Below, piece by piece: positions 39,088 to 46,710 of a DNA stretch of 64,000 nucleotides; positions within the stretch are counted from its first letter, which is position 1; each line of letters opens with the position of its first letter. A model generated the notes under the pieces. It did not search any database and was not told where the DNA came from. It saw only the letters and a program-made list of their open reading frames with translations. Source of the stretch: an uncultured Dehalococcoidia bacterium (GTDB lineage: Bacteria; Chloroflexota; Dehalococcoidia; Lucifugimonadales; Australimonadaceae); NCBI GenBank assembly GCA_958295525.1, contig OY282355.1:62001-126000 (forward strand), written 5' to 3'. Both the position numbers and the translations under genes were made by a program.

Positions 39088-39783
39088 ATGTCCACTGATG
39101 CGCCGGTTCCCGGCGTGGTTGTCGAACGCCTGCCCCAGTACCTTCGCGCCCTGTCCCACCTCGACGAAATGGGGCTGAAAGTCATCAGTTCTCAGCAACT
39201 GGGCGAGTTCTTGCAGATCACTCCCGCCCAGATACGCAAAGACCTCAGCTACTTCGGGCGCTTCGGGAAGCAGGGCAGAGGATACGGCGTCCAATGGCTG
39301 ATCCGGCAACTCCGCCACATTCTCGGTTTGGACAAAACGTGGAACGTGGCCGTCGTGGGCGTCGGGCGGCTGGGCAGGTCCATCATCAGTTACCCGGGAT
39401 TCGCGCCCGAAGGCTTCCGCGTCGTCTGCGCGTTCGACTCGAACCCGCAAGTCATCGGTCAGATGGCGGGCGGGCTCCTCGTGCACGACGTCGCCAACTT
39501 CCGCGAGGTCGCCGACGCGGAGGGCGTCTCGATAGCCATCGTCGCCGTCCCTGCAAACGCCGCGCAGGAGGTGATAGACCGCCTCGTCGAGGCTGAGGTG
39601 AAGGCGATTCTGAATTACGCCCCCAAGTCCGCCGTCGTTCCCAGCGGCGTGCGCGTGCAGCACGTCGACCCGGTCGTCTCGCTCCAGTCTATGACCTACT
39701 ACTTGAATCCGCCCGGCGGCGGCGCGCATTCAGGCAAAAGCCATTCGCATACGGCAGGGCGCCTAACTACGCAATGCGACTGA
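39088..39783 (+). CDS. rex: Redox-sensing transcriptional repressor Rex
   Basis: A 231-residue NADH/NAD ratio sensor. The N-terminal winged helix has QYLRALSHLDEMGLKVISSQ and ITPAQIRKDLSYFGRFGKQG, which is diagnostic. The Rossmann domain begins VAVVGVGRLGRSI (GxGxxG near residue 91-96) and ends with IPS-like NYAPKSAVVPSGVRVQHVDP. The C-terminus adds a short His/Ser-rich tail (HSGKSHSHTAGR). ATG 39088 has GGAGGG upstream. Rex usually controls respiration and fermentation genes. Its own promoter carries TTCACAA half-sites. Confidence 0.95.
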   Translation: MSTDAPVPGVVVERLPQYLRALSHLDEMGLKVISSQQLGEFLQITPAQIRKDLSYFGRFGKQGRGYGVQWLIRQLRHILGLDKTWNVAVVGVGRLGRSIISYPGFAPEGFRVVCAFDSNPQVIGQMAGGLLVHDVANFREVADAEGVSIAIVAVPANAAQEVIDRLVEAEVKAILNYAPKSAVVPSGVRVQHVDPVVSLQSMTYYLNPPGGGAHSGKSHSHTAGRLTTQCD

Positions 39784-39861
39784 TGGACTAAGTCTGAGGA
39801 GCGTAGTGCGCAGGCGGAATCCGTCTCCTGCGGCGCCGCCTCGCCGTCCGCTATCGTCCGC

Positions 39862-39867
39862 TATACT
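39862..39867 (+). promoter_or_regulatory. Candidate -10 box (TATACT) for glyS
   Basis: GC-prefixed TATACT about 53 bases before ATG 39921, with AAGGAGAT as ribosome-binding site. Confidence 0.45.
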
Positions 39868-39920
39868 GCAAGGCGAGCCCGGCGCGGCGGCCAGCCGCGC
39901 GGCGCAAGGAGATAATCCCT

Positions 39921-41261
39921 ATGCCTGCCCCCGACCTCGCCCGCATCGTCTCCCTCGCCAAGCGGCGGGGCTTCGTCTTTCCCTCCAGCGAAATCTACGG
40001 GGGCATCGGCTCCAGTTGGGACTACGGCCCGCTCGGCGTCGAACTCAAGCGCAACGTCAAGGAAGCGTGGTGGCGCTCGATGGTCTACGAGCGCGACGAC
40101 GTCGTCGGCCTCGACAGCGCCATCATTCAGAACCCGCAGGTCTGGGTCGCCAGCGGCCACGCCGACAACTTCACCGACCCGCTCGCCGAGTGCCCTTCCT
40201 GCCACAAGCGCTACCGCCCCGACCACCTCGACGACCCCGAAAAGTGCCCCGACGACGGCGCCGCCCTCTCCCCCGCGCGTCTGTTCAACCTGATGTTCAA
40301 AACGTTCGCCGGACCCGTCGAGGACTCCGCGAGCCAGGTGTGGCTGCGCCCCGAAACCGCGCAGGGCATCTTCATCAACTTTGACAACGTGCTCACCGCC
40401 GCGCGCGCCAAACTCCCTTTCGGCATCGCCCAGATCGGCAAGTCGTTCCGCAACGAAATCACCCCGGGCAACTTCATCTTCCGCACCCGCGAGTTCGAGC
40501 AAATGGAGATGGAGTTCTTCGTCAAGCCCGGCGACGACGAGCGCTGGCACGCCCACTGGATCGAGGAGCGCCTCGCCTGGTACAAGGCGCTCGGCATCCG
40601 CGAGGAGAACCTCCGCCTGCGCGCCCACGAACCCGGCGAACTCGCTCATTACGCCAAAGCCACCTCCGACGTCGAGTACCGCTTCCCCTGGGGATGGGGC
40701 GAACTCGAAGGCGTCGCCAACCGAACCGACTTCGACCTCAGCCAGCACGAGGCCGCCTCCGGCAAGACGATGAAGTACTTCGATCAGGAGGCCAACGAGC
40801 ATTACTTCCCCTATGTCATCGAACCCGCTGCGGGCGCCGACCGCGCCGCCCTCACCTTCCTCTTCGACGCCTACGACGAGGACGCCGCCCCCACCGGCGA
40901 CGGCAAAGAGGAGACGCGCGTCGTTCTGCGCTTCCACCCCGACGTCGCGCCCGTGCAGGTCGCCGTCCTCCCTCTGAGCCGCAACGCGAAACTCACGCCG
41001 ACCGCCCGCGCCGTCCACGCCCAGGTGCGCCGCGCCTTCCGCGCCCAATACGACGACGCCCAATCCATAGGCCGCCGCTACCGCAGGCAGGACGAGATCG
41101 GCTCTCCCCTCTGCGTGACCATCGACTTCCAAACCGTCGAGAGCGACAACGCCGTAACCATCCGCAACCGCGACACGATGGCGCAAGAGCGCGTCCCAAT
41201 CGCCGAACTCACCGACGCTCTCCGCAGCGCTCTCCGCGCAATGGGCAGCGCCCGCGTCTGA
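39921..41261 (+). CDS. glyS: Glycyl-tRNA synthetase, dimeric (alpha2) type
   Basis: A 446-residue class II synthetase. It begins [20 protein letters not shown] then [20 protein letters not shown], typical of the alpha2 form found in archaea, eukaryotes and several bacterial phyla. Motif 2 is [20 protein letters not shown], motif 3 is in [20 protein letters not shown], and the anticodon-binding domain starts near [14 protein letters not shown] zinc-like CPSCHK lies near residue 94, its partner loop containing a single Cys. AAGGAGAT precedes the ATG. Confidence 0.95.
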   Translation: MPAPDLARIVSLAKRRGFVFPSSEIYGGIGSSWDYGPLGVELKRNVKEAWWRSMVYERDDVVGLDSAIIQNPQVWVASGHADNFTDPLAECPSCHKRYRPDHLDDPEKCPDDGAALSPARLFNLMFKTFAGPVEDSASQVWLRPETAQGIFINFDNVLTAARAKLPFGIAQIGKSFRNEITPGNFIFRTREFEQMEMEFFVKPGDDERWHAHWIEERLAWYKALGIREENLRLRAHEPGELAHYAKATSDVEYRFPWGWGELEGVANRTDFDLSQHEAASGKTMKYFDQEANEHYFPYVIEPAAGADRAALTFLFDAYDEDAAPTGDGKEETRVVLRFHPDVAPVQVAVLPLSRNAKLTPTARAVHAQVRRAFRAQYDDAQSIGRRYRRQDEIGSPLCVTIDFQTVESDNAVTIRNRDTMAQERVPIAELTDALRSALRAMGSARV

Positions 41262-41324
41262 CACCCTGGGCGGCGATAGGCCGCCGCGCCTCCGCCTCAA
41301 ACCGGAATGAGGTTCCCGTAACCG

Positions 41325-42629
41325 ATGCGCCTTCTCCACATCGCAGACATCCACGTCGGCGTCGAAACTTACGGACGCCCCGCGTCCCAAGCCGACCTCG
41401 ACGCTTTGCCCGACTACTTCGCCCCGGGCGAGGACCGCAAGCAGTTCCTCGGCGCGAACACGCGGCTGCTCGACTTCCTCGCCGCGATGGACTACGCCGT
41501 TGATTACGCCATCACGCGCGAGGTTGACCTCGTGCTCTTCGCGGGCGACGCCTACAAAGCGCGCAACCCCACGCAAACCCACCAGCGCGAGTTCGCCCGC
41601 CGCATCGCCCGCCTCTCCGCCGCGGGCGTCCCCGTCTTCCTCACCGTCGGCAACCACGACCTTCCCCACGTCGTCAACCGCGCCAGCGCCCTCGAAATCT
41701 TCCCCACGCTCAACGTCGCCAACGTTGCGGTCGGCGACTCGCTCGCCCTGCATCGCGTCCGCACGAAAGCGGGAGACGCGCAGGTCGTCGCTCTCCCGTG
41801 GGTTCGCATCGGCCAATATATGGCGCGGGAGGACACGCGCGGCAAAACGCTGGAGGAGATCAAGCGCGACGTGGAGGTCAGCCTGACGAACATCCTGCGG
41901 GAAGAAGTCGCCAAACTCGACCCGGCGGAGCCCGCCGTCCTCTGCGCGCACGTCAACGTCGCGGGCGCGAAAGCGGCGTCCGAGCAATCAATGATGCTCG
42001 GCAACGACCACGTCGTCAGCCTCGGCGCGGTCGCCATTCCGCAGTTCGACTACGTCGCGCTCGGCAACATCCACAAGCATCAGACGCTTACGGAGCATCC
42101 GCCGGTCGTCTACGCGGGCAGCATTGAGCGCGTGGACTTCAGCGAGGAGCGCGAGGACAAAGGATTCGTCGTGGCGGACCTCGATCCGTCGCGCCCGCAG
42201 GGGGAGCGGCTTCTGCGCTGGGAGTTCGTCGCCGTTCCCGCCCGCCCGATGCTCACGATAACCGCCGACGCCCGCCAATCCGGCGACCCCACGTCCGCCG
42301 CGCTCGCCGCCGTCGCAAAGCGCGACGCCGACCTGCCGGGAGCGATTGTCCGCCTTCGCGTCGAGATGCAAGCGGAGCAGGAGCCGCTGTTCCGCGAGCC
42401 CGAGGTTCGGCAGGCGCTCGCGGCGGCGTTCACCATCGCCGGAATTGAGCGCCGCGTCGAGCGCGAGCGCCGCGCCCGCCTTCCCGTCGGCGACGCGGAG
42501 CGCATCGAGCCTCTCGACGCTCTTCGCCGCTACTTCCAATCGAAAGCCACGCCGGAGGCCCGTGAGCGCGCGCTGCTGCAGTACGCCGAGAACCTCCTGC
42601 AGGAAGAGATGGCGGAGCGCGAGGGCTAG
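41325..42629 (+). CDS. sbcD: SbcD/Mre11-type DNA exonuclease
   Basis: A 434-residue metallophosphoesterase. Metal ligands are visible in LLHIADIHVG (Asp8, His10), LVLFAGDAYKARNPT, FLTVGNHDLPHV (near 109) and VALGNIHKHQ. The capping domain follows from about residue 270. SbcD acts with the ATPase SbcC in trimming DNA ends; no sbcC gene is adjacent, where it usually would be. It begins 63 bases after glyS. Confidence 0.9.
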   Translation: MRLLHIADIHVGVETYGRPASQADLDALPDYFAPGEDRKQFLGANTRLLDFLAAMDYAVDYAITREVDLVLFAGDAYKARNPTQTHQREFARRIARLSAAGVPVFLTVGNHDLPHVVNRASALEIFPTLNVANVAVGDSLALHRVRTKAGDAQVVALPWVRIGQYMAREDTRGKTLEEIKRDVEVSLTNILREEVAKLDPAEPAVLCAHVNVAGAKAASEQSMMLGNDHVVSLGAVAIPQFDYVALGNIHKHQTLTEHPPVVYAGSIERVDFSEEREDKGFVVADLDPSRPQGERLLRWEFVAVPARPMLTITADARQSGDPTSAALAAVAKRDADLPGAIVRLRVEMQAEQEPLFREPEVRQALAAAFTIAGIERRVERERRARLPVGDAERIEPLDALRRYFQSKATPEARERALLQYAENLLQEEMAEREG

Positions 42630-42681
42630 CGCGTCAGCCGCCCCGCCATTAGGCGCGGAAGCCTGCCGCGCTTCTCGCCCG

Positions 42682-43890
42682 CTAGCGGAGCGGAGCCGCG
42701 TAGATCTGCCCGCCCTTCGGGCAGCCGCCGCACGGGGCGGCGGACCACAGCGCGTTGCGCCCGCCCTCGCGCGCCACGCCGACGGGAGTTACGTTGCGGT
42801 CGTAGATCTCGGCGTAGTTGCCGACTTGCCGGATGACGTCCCGCGCGAAGCCCGGCTCCAGCCCCATATCCGTCTGCCCGAACGAGCCGGAGAAGCCGAA
42901 GAGCCGGTCGACGGCGGTGTCGCCCGTCTCGGAGGTCGGAACGTTGGCGGAGGTTACGCCGTAAGCCTCGGCGTAGACGATCACGGCCATCGTCGTCCGC
43001 ACCACGTCGTACCAGCGCTCGTCGCCGTGGGGAACGACGGGGCTGAGCGGCTCCTCGGAGATCGTGCCGGGGAGAATGACGTGCGCGCCCGGATCGTCGA
43101 AGCCGGAGCGTATCGCGGCAAGCCCCGACGTGTCGGTCGTGTAGGCGTCGCACTGGCCGTTGCGGTACGCCTCCTGCGCGCCTACGTTGTCGGGGAAGGT
43201 GACGATTTGGAAGTTCAGCCCCCGCTCGGCGCCGAAGTCCTGCAGGTTCTGCTCCGTCGTTGTGGCCTGCAGCACGCAGACGGACGCGCCGGTCAGGTCG
43301 TCGAGTTCGGCGATGCCGGAGTCGGCGAGGCGCTTCGGAATCATAAAGCCTTGCCCGTCGTAGAACATCGTGGGGACGAAGTTGCCCCACGTCGCGTCGC
43401 GCGTGCTCGTCCACGTTGTGTTGCGCGACACCATATCCACCTCGCCCGCCTGCAGCAGCGGGCCGCGCTCAGGGCCGGCGACGGGGTGATAGCGCACTGC
43501 GTCCGCGTCGCCGAGCGCCGCCGCGGCGACGGCGCGGCAGAGGTCGACGTCGAATCCGCGGTTGCGCCCGTCCGCGTCGAGGTAGCCGAAACCGGGGAGG
43601 CTCGTGTGAACGGCGCAGATGAGTTCGCCGCGCTCTTGCACGAGTTCGAGGCGGTTGGACTCCAATTCCCGGGCGGCCATTCCCTCGAGTTCGGCGACGC
43701 GGGCTTGGAGGCGCTCGATCTCCGCCGACTGGCCGCCGCCGCCGCCCTCAGGGGCGGCCATTCCCTCGAGTTCGGCGACGCGGGCTTGGAGGCGCTCGAC
43801 CTCCGCCGACTGGTCGCCGCCGCTGCAGGCGGCGAGCGCGAGGAGCGCGGCGGCGAGGCCGACCACTGCGAGCGGAATGCGGGTTTTCAC
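42682..43890 (-). CDS. Amino-acid ABC transporter substrate-binding lipoprotein (AapJ-like) with coiled-coil spacer
   Basis: A 402-residue lipoprotein. The lipobox is LALAAC (Cys22). Residues 28-74 hold two nearly identical copies of QSAE(V/I)ERLQARVAELEGM, a heptad coiled coil like that of Braun lipoprotein, before the binding domain. This begins ELICAVHTSLPGFGYLDADG and RGFDVDLCRAVAAAALGDAD and contains NTTWTSTRDA, as in AapJ/BztA general L-amino-acid binding proteins. GTG start with AAGGAG upstream. No permease or ATPase gene is adjacent. The coiled coil may trimerise the protein or hold it away from the membrane. Confidence 0.85.
   Translation of the reverse strand: MKTRIPLAVVGLAAALLALAACSGGDQSAEVERLQARVAELEGMAAPEGGGGGQSAEIERLQARVAELEGMAARELESNRLELVQERGELICAVHTSLPGFGYLDADGRNRGFDVDLCRAVAAAALGDADAVRYHPVAGPERGPLLQAGEVDMVSRNTTWTSTRDATWGNFVPTMFYDGQGFMIPKRLADSGIAELDDLTGASVCVLQATTTEQNLQDFGAERGLNFQIVTFPDNVGAQEAYRNGQCDAYTTDTSGLAAIRSGFDDPGAHVILPGTISEEPLSPVVPHGDERWYDVVRTTMAVIVYAEAYGVTSANVPTSETGDTAVDRLFGFSGSFGQTDMGLEPGFARDVIRQVGNYAEIYDRNVTPVGVAREGGRNALWSAAPCGGCPKGGQIYAAPLR
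43671..43813 (-). repeat. Two 62-base repeats encoding the coiled coil
   Basis: 43671-43732 and 43752-43813 differ at one position and have an 81-base period. They encode the duplicated heptads of the binding-protein spacer, indicating recent duplication. Confidence 0.8.
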
Positions 43891-43955
43891 GGGCGGACTC
43901 CTTGTCGGGTTGCGCGCGCTACGCTACCCCAACGCGGCGCCCTTGTCAAAGCGTC

Positions 43956-44138
43956 ATTCCCACGTAGGCGGGAATCTCGCCCCCGTGGACGGGGCGCAAC
44001 GCGCCCCGTCTCCAAAGCGCCCCACGCGCCACGTCATTCCCGCGAAAGCGGGAACCTACTGGGAGCGCCTCCGTTGCGCGGCGGGGCGCAGCGCATCGTC
44101 CCGCCCCCTCCTATCGTCATTCCCGCGCAGGCGGGAAT
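43956..44138 (-). repeat. dRS3-like palindromes in a 326-base gene-free gap (reverse)
   Basis: Copies begin at 43956, 44036 and 44119, plus a half copy at about 44157 (ATTCCCGCG, then unrelated sequence). The gap 43891-44216 between divergent genes also holds GGGGCGCAACGCGCCCCGTC, a perfect-looking hairpin at 43990-44009, and a GCGCATCGTC stretch. No gene is evident. Confidence 0.85.
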
Positions 44139-44182
44139 CTCGCCCCCTGCATCGCCATTCCCGCGCTATGCGCCGCCCGTGC

Positions 44183-44188
44183 TACACT
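44183..44188 (+). promoter_or_regulatory. Candidate -10 box (TACACT) for the Uma2 gene
   Basis: GC-prefixed TACACT about 28 bases before ATG 44217; the leader contains GGCGAAGGCG but no strong Shine-Dalgarno. Confidence 0.4.
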
Positions 44189-44216
44189 GCACGCAGACCT
44201 TGGCGAAGGCGCGAAT

Positions 44217-44801
44217 ATGACCACCGCAACGGCAACCCACATCGCCCGCAATACGGCGCGCGAACTCCTCACGGCGGACGACTTGCTACGTCTCTACTCC
44301 GAGGGCGTCCGCGGCGAATTGATCAGAGGGGCGTTGAGCGAAACAATGCCAGCAGGACTCCGACACGGCCAAATCGTGGTGAGGTTGGCGGCCCGCTTGC
44401 ACAACTTTGTAGACTCCAAGAAGTTGGGCGTTCTCGCCGCGTCCGACTCCGGCGTTTGGCTGGAGCGCGACCCCGACACCGTCCGCGAGCCCGACGTCGC
44501 CTTCTTCTCCGCGGAGAAGATTCCGCTCGACGCGGATATCCCCGGCTACGCGGAAGTCGCCCCCGACCTCGTGGTTGAGATCGTCTCGCCGACCGACCGC
44601 CTCGTCGCCGTCAACGACAAGGCGCTGATGTGGCTGCGCTACGGCGTCCGCCTCGTGTGGGTCGTCCGCCCGGAAGAGCGTCTCGTCGACGTCCACCGCG
44701 ACGGCCATCCCGCCGTAACGCTCGATGAGAGCGGCGCGCTCGACGGGCTGGACGTCCTCCCTGGCTTCGCCTGCCCCGTCCGCGAGGTCTTTGAGGGGTA
44801 G
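44217..44801 (+). CDS. Uma2 family predicted nuclease (DUF820)
   Basis: A 194-residue PD-(D/E)xK superfamily protein with LLTADDLLRLYSEGVRGELI at the start, VREPDVAFFSAEKIP and APDLVVEIVSPTDRLVAV with the catalytic Asp and Glu, and a later Lys (DKALMWLRYGVRLVW). These genes are abundant in cyanobacteria and Chloroflexota, usually as solitary genes with no demonstrated role. The gene stands alone between two repeat clusters. Confidence 0.9.
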   Translation: MTTATATHIARNTARELLTADDLLRLYSEGVRGELIRGALSETMPAGLRHGQIVVRLAARLHNFVDSKKLGVLAASDSGVWLERDPDTVREPDVAFFSAEKIPLDADIPGYAEVAPDLVVEIVSPTDRLVAVNDKALMWLRYGVRLVWVVRPEERLVDVHRDGHPAVTLDESGALDGLDVLPGFACPVREVFEG

Positions 44802-44835
44802 GCGCCGCCCCCTGCCCGCCCCCCTTGCAATCGTC

Positions 44836-44955
44836 ATTCCCGCCCCCTTGCCCCGTCATTCCCGCGCAGGCGGGAATCTCGCTCCTTGTCTCGTCATTCC
44901 CGCGTAGGCGGGAATCCCGCCCCCCTCCTATCGCCATTCCCGCGCAGGCGGGAAT
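44836..44955 (-). repeat. dRS3-like palindromes before the type III system (reverse)
   Basis: Full copies begin at 44858, 44896 and 44936 with loops GCAG, GTAG and GCAG; a half copy at 44836 (ATTCCCGC followed by CCCCTTG) has lost its right arm. Period about 38-40 bases. Confidence 0.9.
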
Positions 44956-45020
44956 CTAGCCCCCCTTGCCCGCGCCGCGGGACAGGACACAAGGCGCTTT
45001 CGCAAGGCGCCCCAACCCGC

Positions 45021-45026
45021 TATAGT
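45021..45026 (+). promoter_or_regulatory. Candidate -10 box (TATAGT) for the type III mod gene
   Basis: GC-prefixed TATAGT 56 bases before ATG 45083; AAGGAG is the ribosome-binding site. Confidence 0.45.
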
Positions 45027-45082
45027 GCCCCCAGCCTAGCGAATCGCCCCCCAACCTCCCGCCGACGAAGGAGCGCAGCCCG

Positions 45083-46699
45083 ATGCCCCACTTGGAGTTC
45101 AAGGGGAAGCACAGCGTCTACTCCCACCACCTGACCGCCCCCCACCATCCGCTCGTCCCCGACCCCGCGCGCTCCCTCGACCCGCAGGGCGCCGACGACA
45201 ACCTCATCGTCCACGGCGACAACCTCCTCGCCCTCAAGTCCCTCCTCCCACGCTACGCCGAGCGCGTCACGTGCGTCTACATAGACCCCCCCTACAACAC
45301 CGGCAACGAAGGCTGGCGCTACAACGACAAAGTCAACAGCCCCCTAATGCGGACGTGGCTGCAGGCCGCCGTCGACCGCGACGACCTCGAACGCCACGAC
45401 AAGTGGTGCTGCATGATGTGGCCCCGCCTCCAGATCCTCCGCGAACTCCTCGCCGACGACGGCGTGATCTTCATCTCCATTGACGACAACGAGCAGCATC
45501 ACCTCCGGATGCTGATGGACGAGATCTTCGGCGAGGAGAATTTCTTCGCGGTTCTCACCCGGAGAGCGATGCACACCGTTCGCAATTCGAGCAAGGATTT
45601 CAACCTGAACGCCGACTACGCGCTCGTCTACGCAAAAGAAAAGTCTTGGTTCGCGTCCGACCCAAGCCGGTACATTCGCTATATCAACGACAAGACGGCA
45701 AGTTATCCCTATGATGACGAGGACGGACGCGGGAAGTACAAACTCGACCCCCTCCACGCGCGCAACTACTACGAGCCCTACACGTTCGTATTCTCGAACG
45801 GAATTGAATGGTCTCCGCCCTCGGGCAGGTATCCGGCATATTCGGAAGAGTCGTTGCATGGGATGGAGTTGGAAGGGCGCATTGACTTTTCGGGGAGCGA
45901 GCCACGAGCGAAACGCTACTTAGTGGATGTTCAAGAAGGCCAGCCCCCCGACGCCGTCCTCCCGCCCGAATTGGTCGGATTCAACGCCGACGGCACACGG
46001 GAACTCCGCGAAATCTTCGGAGAAGGCGGCGTGTTTTCGCAACCGAAGCCGTCAAAATTGGTGAAGTTCCTGCTGGAAATTATCCGCTCGAAAGACGCCA
46101 TCGTCCTCGACTCGTTCGCAGGCAGCGGAACGACGGCGCACGCCGCGCTTGCGCTCAACAAAGAGGACGGCGGGAACCGCAAGTTTATTCTCGTGGAGTG
46201 CGAGGACTACGCGGACACGGTCACGGCGGAGCGCGTCCGGCGGGTGATTCGCGGCGTTCCGGGCGCGCGGGACGCGGCGCTGCGCGAGGGCTTGGGCGGG
46301 TCGTTCACGTACTGCGAGTTGGGCGAGGCGATAGGGTTGGAGGAGATGATCAGAGGAGACGCGCTGCCCGCCTACGAATCGCTCGCGGCCTATCTGCTGT
46401 ACGCGGCGTCGGGCATATCGGCGGGCCCGGACAGTTTGGAGCGGCGGGACGACCTCGGGCTGTTCCACCAAACGGAGAAAGTCAACTACCACTTGCTGTG
46501 GGAGCCGGACGTGGAGTGGCTGCGGAGCGCCGAAGCCGTGCTGAACTCGGCGCGGGCGGAGCGCGTCGGCGCTCGCTGCCGCGCCGAAGGGCGCAAGGCG
46601 GTCGTGTTCGCGGCGGCGAAGTACATCGGCCAGCGCGACTTGACCGACTTGGGCGTCACGTTCTGCCAGTTGCCCTACGAACTGCCGGTTCGGGGATAG
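45083..46699 (+). CDS. Type III restriction-modification methyltransferase (Mod)
   Basis: A 538-residue beta-class N6-adenine methylase. Motif IV YIDPPYNTGNEGW (DPPY near 68-71) precedes motif I LDSFAGSGTTAHAA (near 342-355), with GDNLLALKSLLPRYAERV upstream, as in EcoP15I-like Mod proteins. It recognises DNA and methylates one strand, and provides specificity to the Res partner that follows by 11 bases. Central recognition region (about 155-300) is lower in GC than the rest (KSWFASDPSRYIRYINDK), as expected of an exchangeable specificity domain. Confidence 0.9.
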   Translation: MPHLEFKGKHSVYSHHLTAPHHPLVPDPARSLDPQGADDNLIVHGDNLLALKSLLPRYAERVTCVYIDPPYNTGNEGWRYNDKVNSPLMRTWLQAAVDRDDLERHDKWCCMMWPRLQILRELLADDGVIFISIDDNEQHHLRMLMDEIFGEENFFAVLTRRAMHTVRNSSKDFNLNADYALVYAKEKSWFASDPSRYIRYINDKTASYPYDDEDGRGKYKLDPLHARNYYEPYTFVFSNGIEWSPPSGRYPAYSEESLHGMELEGRIDFSGSEPRAKRYLVDVQEGQPPDAVLPPELVGFNADGTRELREIFGEGGVFSQPKPSKLVKFLLEIIRSKDAIVLDSFAGSGTTAHAALALNKEDGGNRKFILVECEDYADTVTAERVRRVIRGVPGARDAALREGLGGSFTYCELGEAIGLEEMIRGDALPAYESLAAYLLYAASGISAGPDSLERRDDLGLFHQTEKVNYHLLWEPDVEWLRSAEAVLNSARAERVGARCRAEGRKAVVFAAAKYIGQRDLTDLGVTFCQLPYELPVRG

Positions 46700-46710
46700 G
46701 GGCGCGCGCG

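Noticed and set aside
44217-44801. Uma2 gene as a transposon-borne nuclease
   Set aside because: No terminal inverted repeats or transposase beside it; the flanking palindromes are the genome-wide dRS3-like type.
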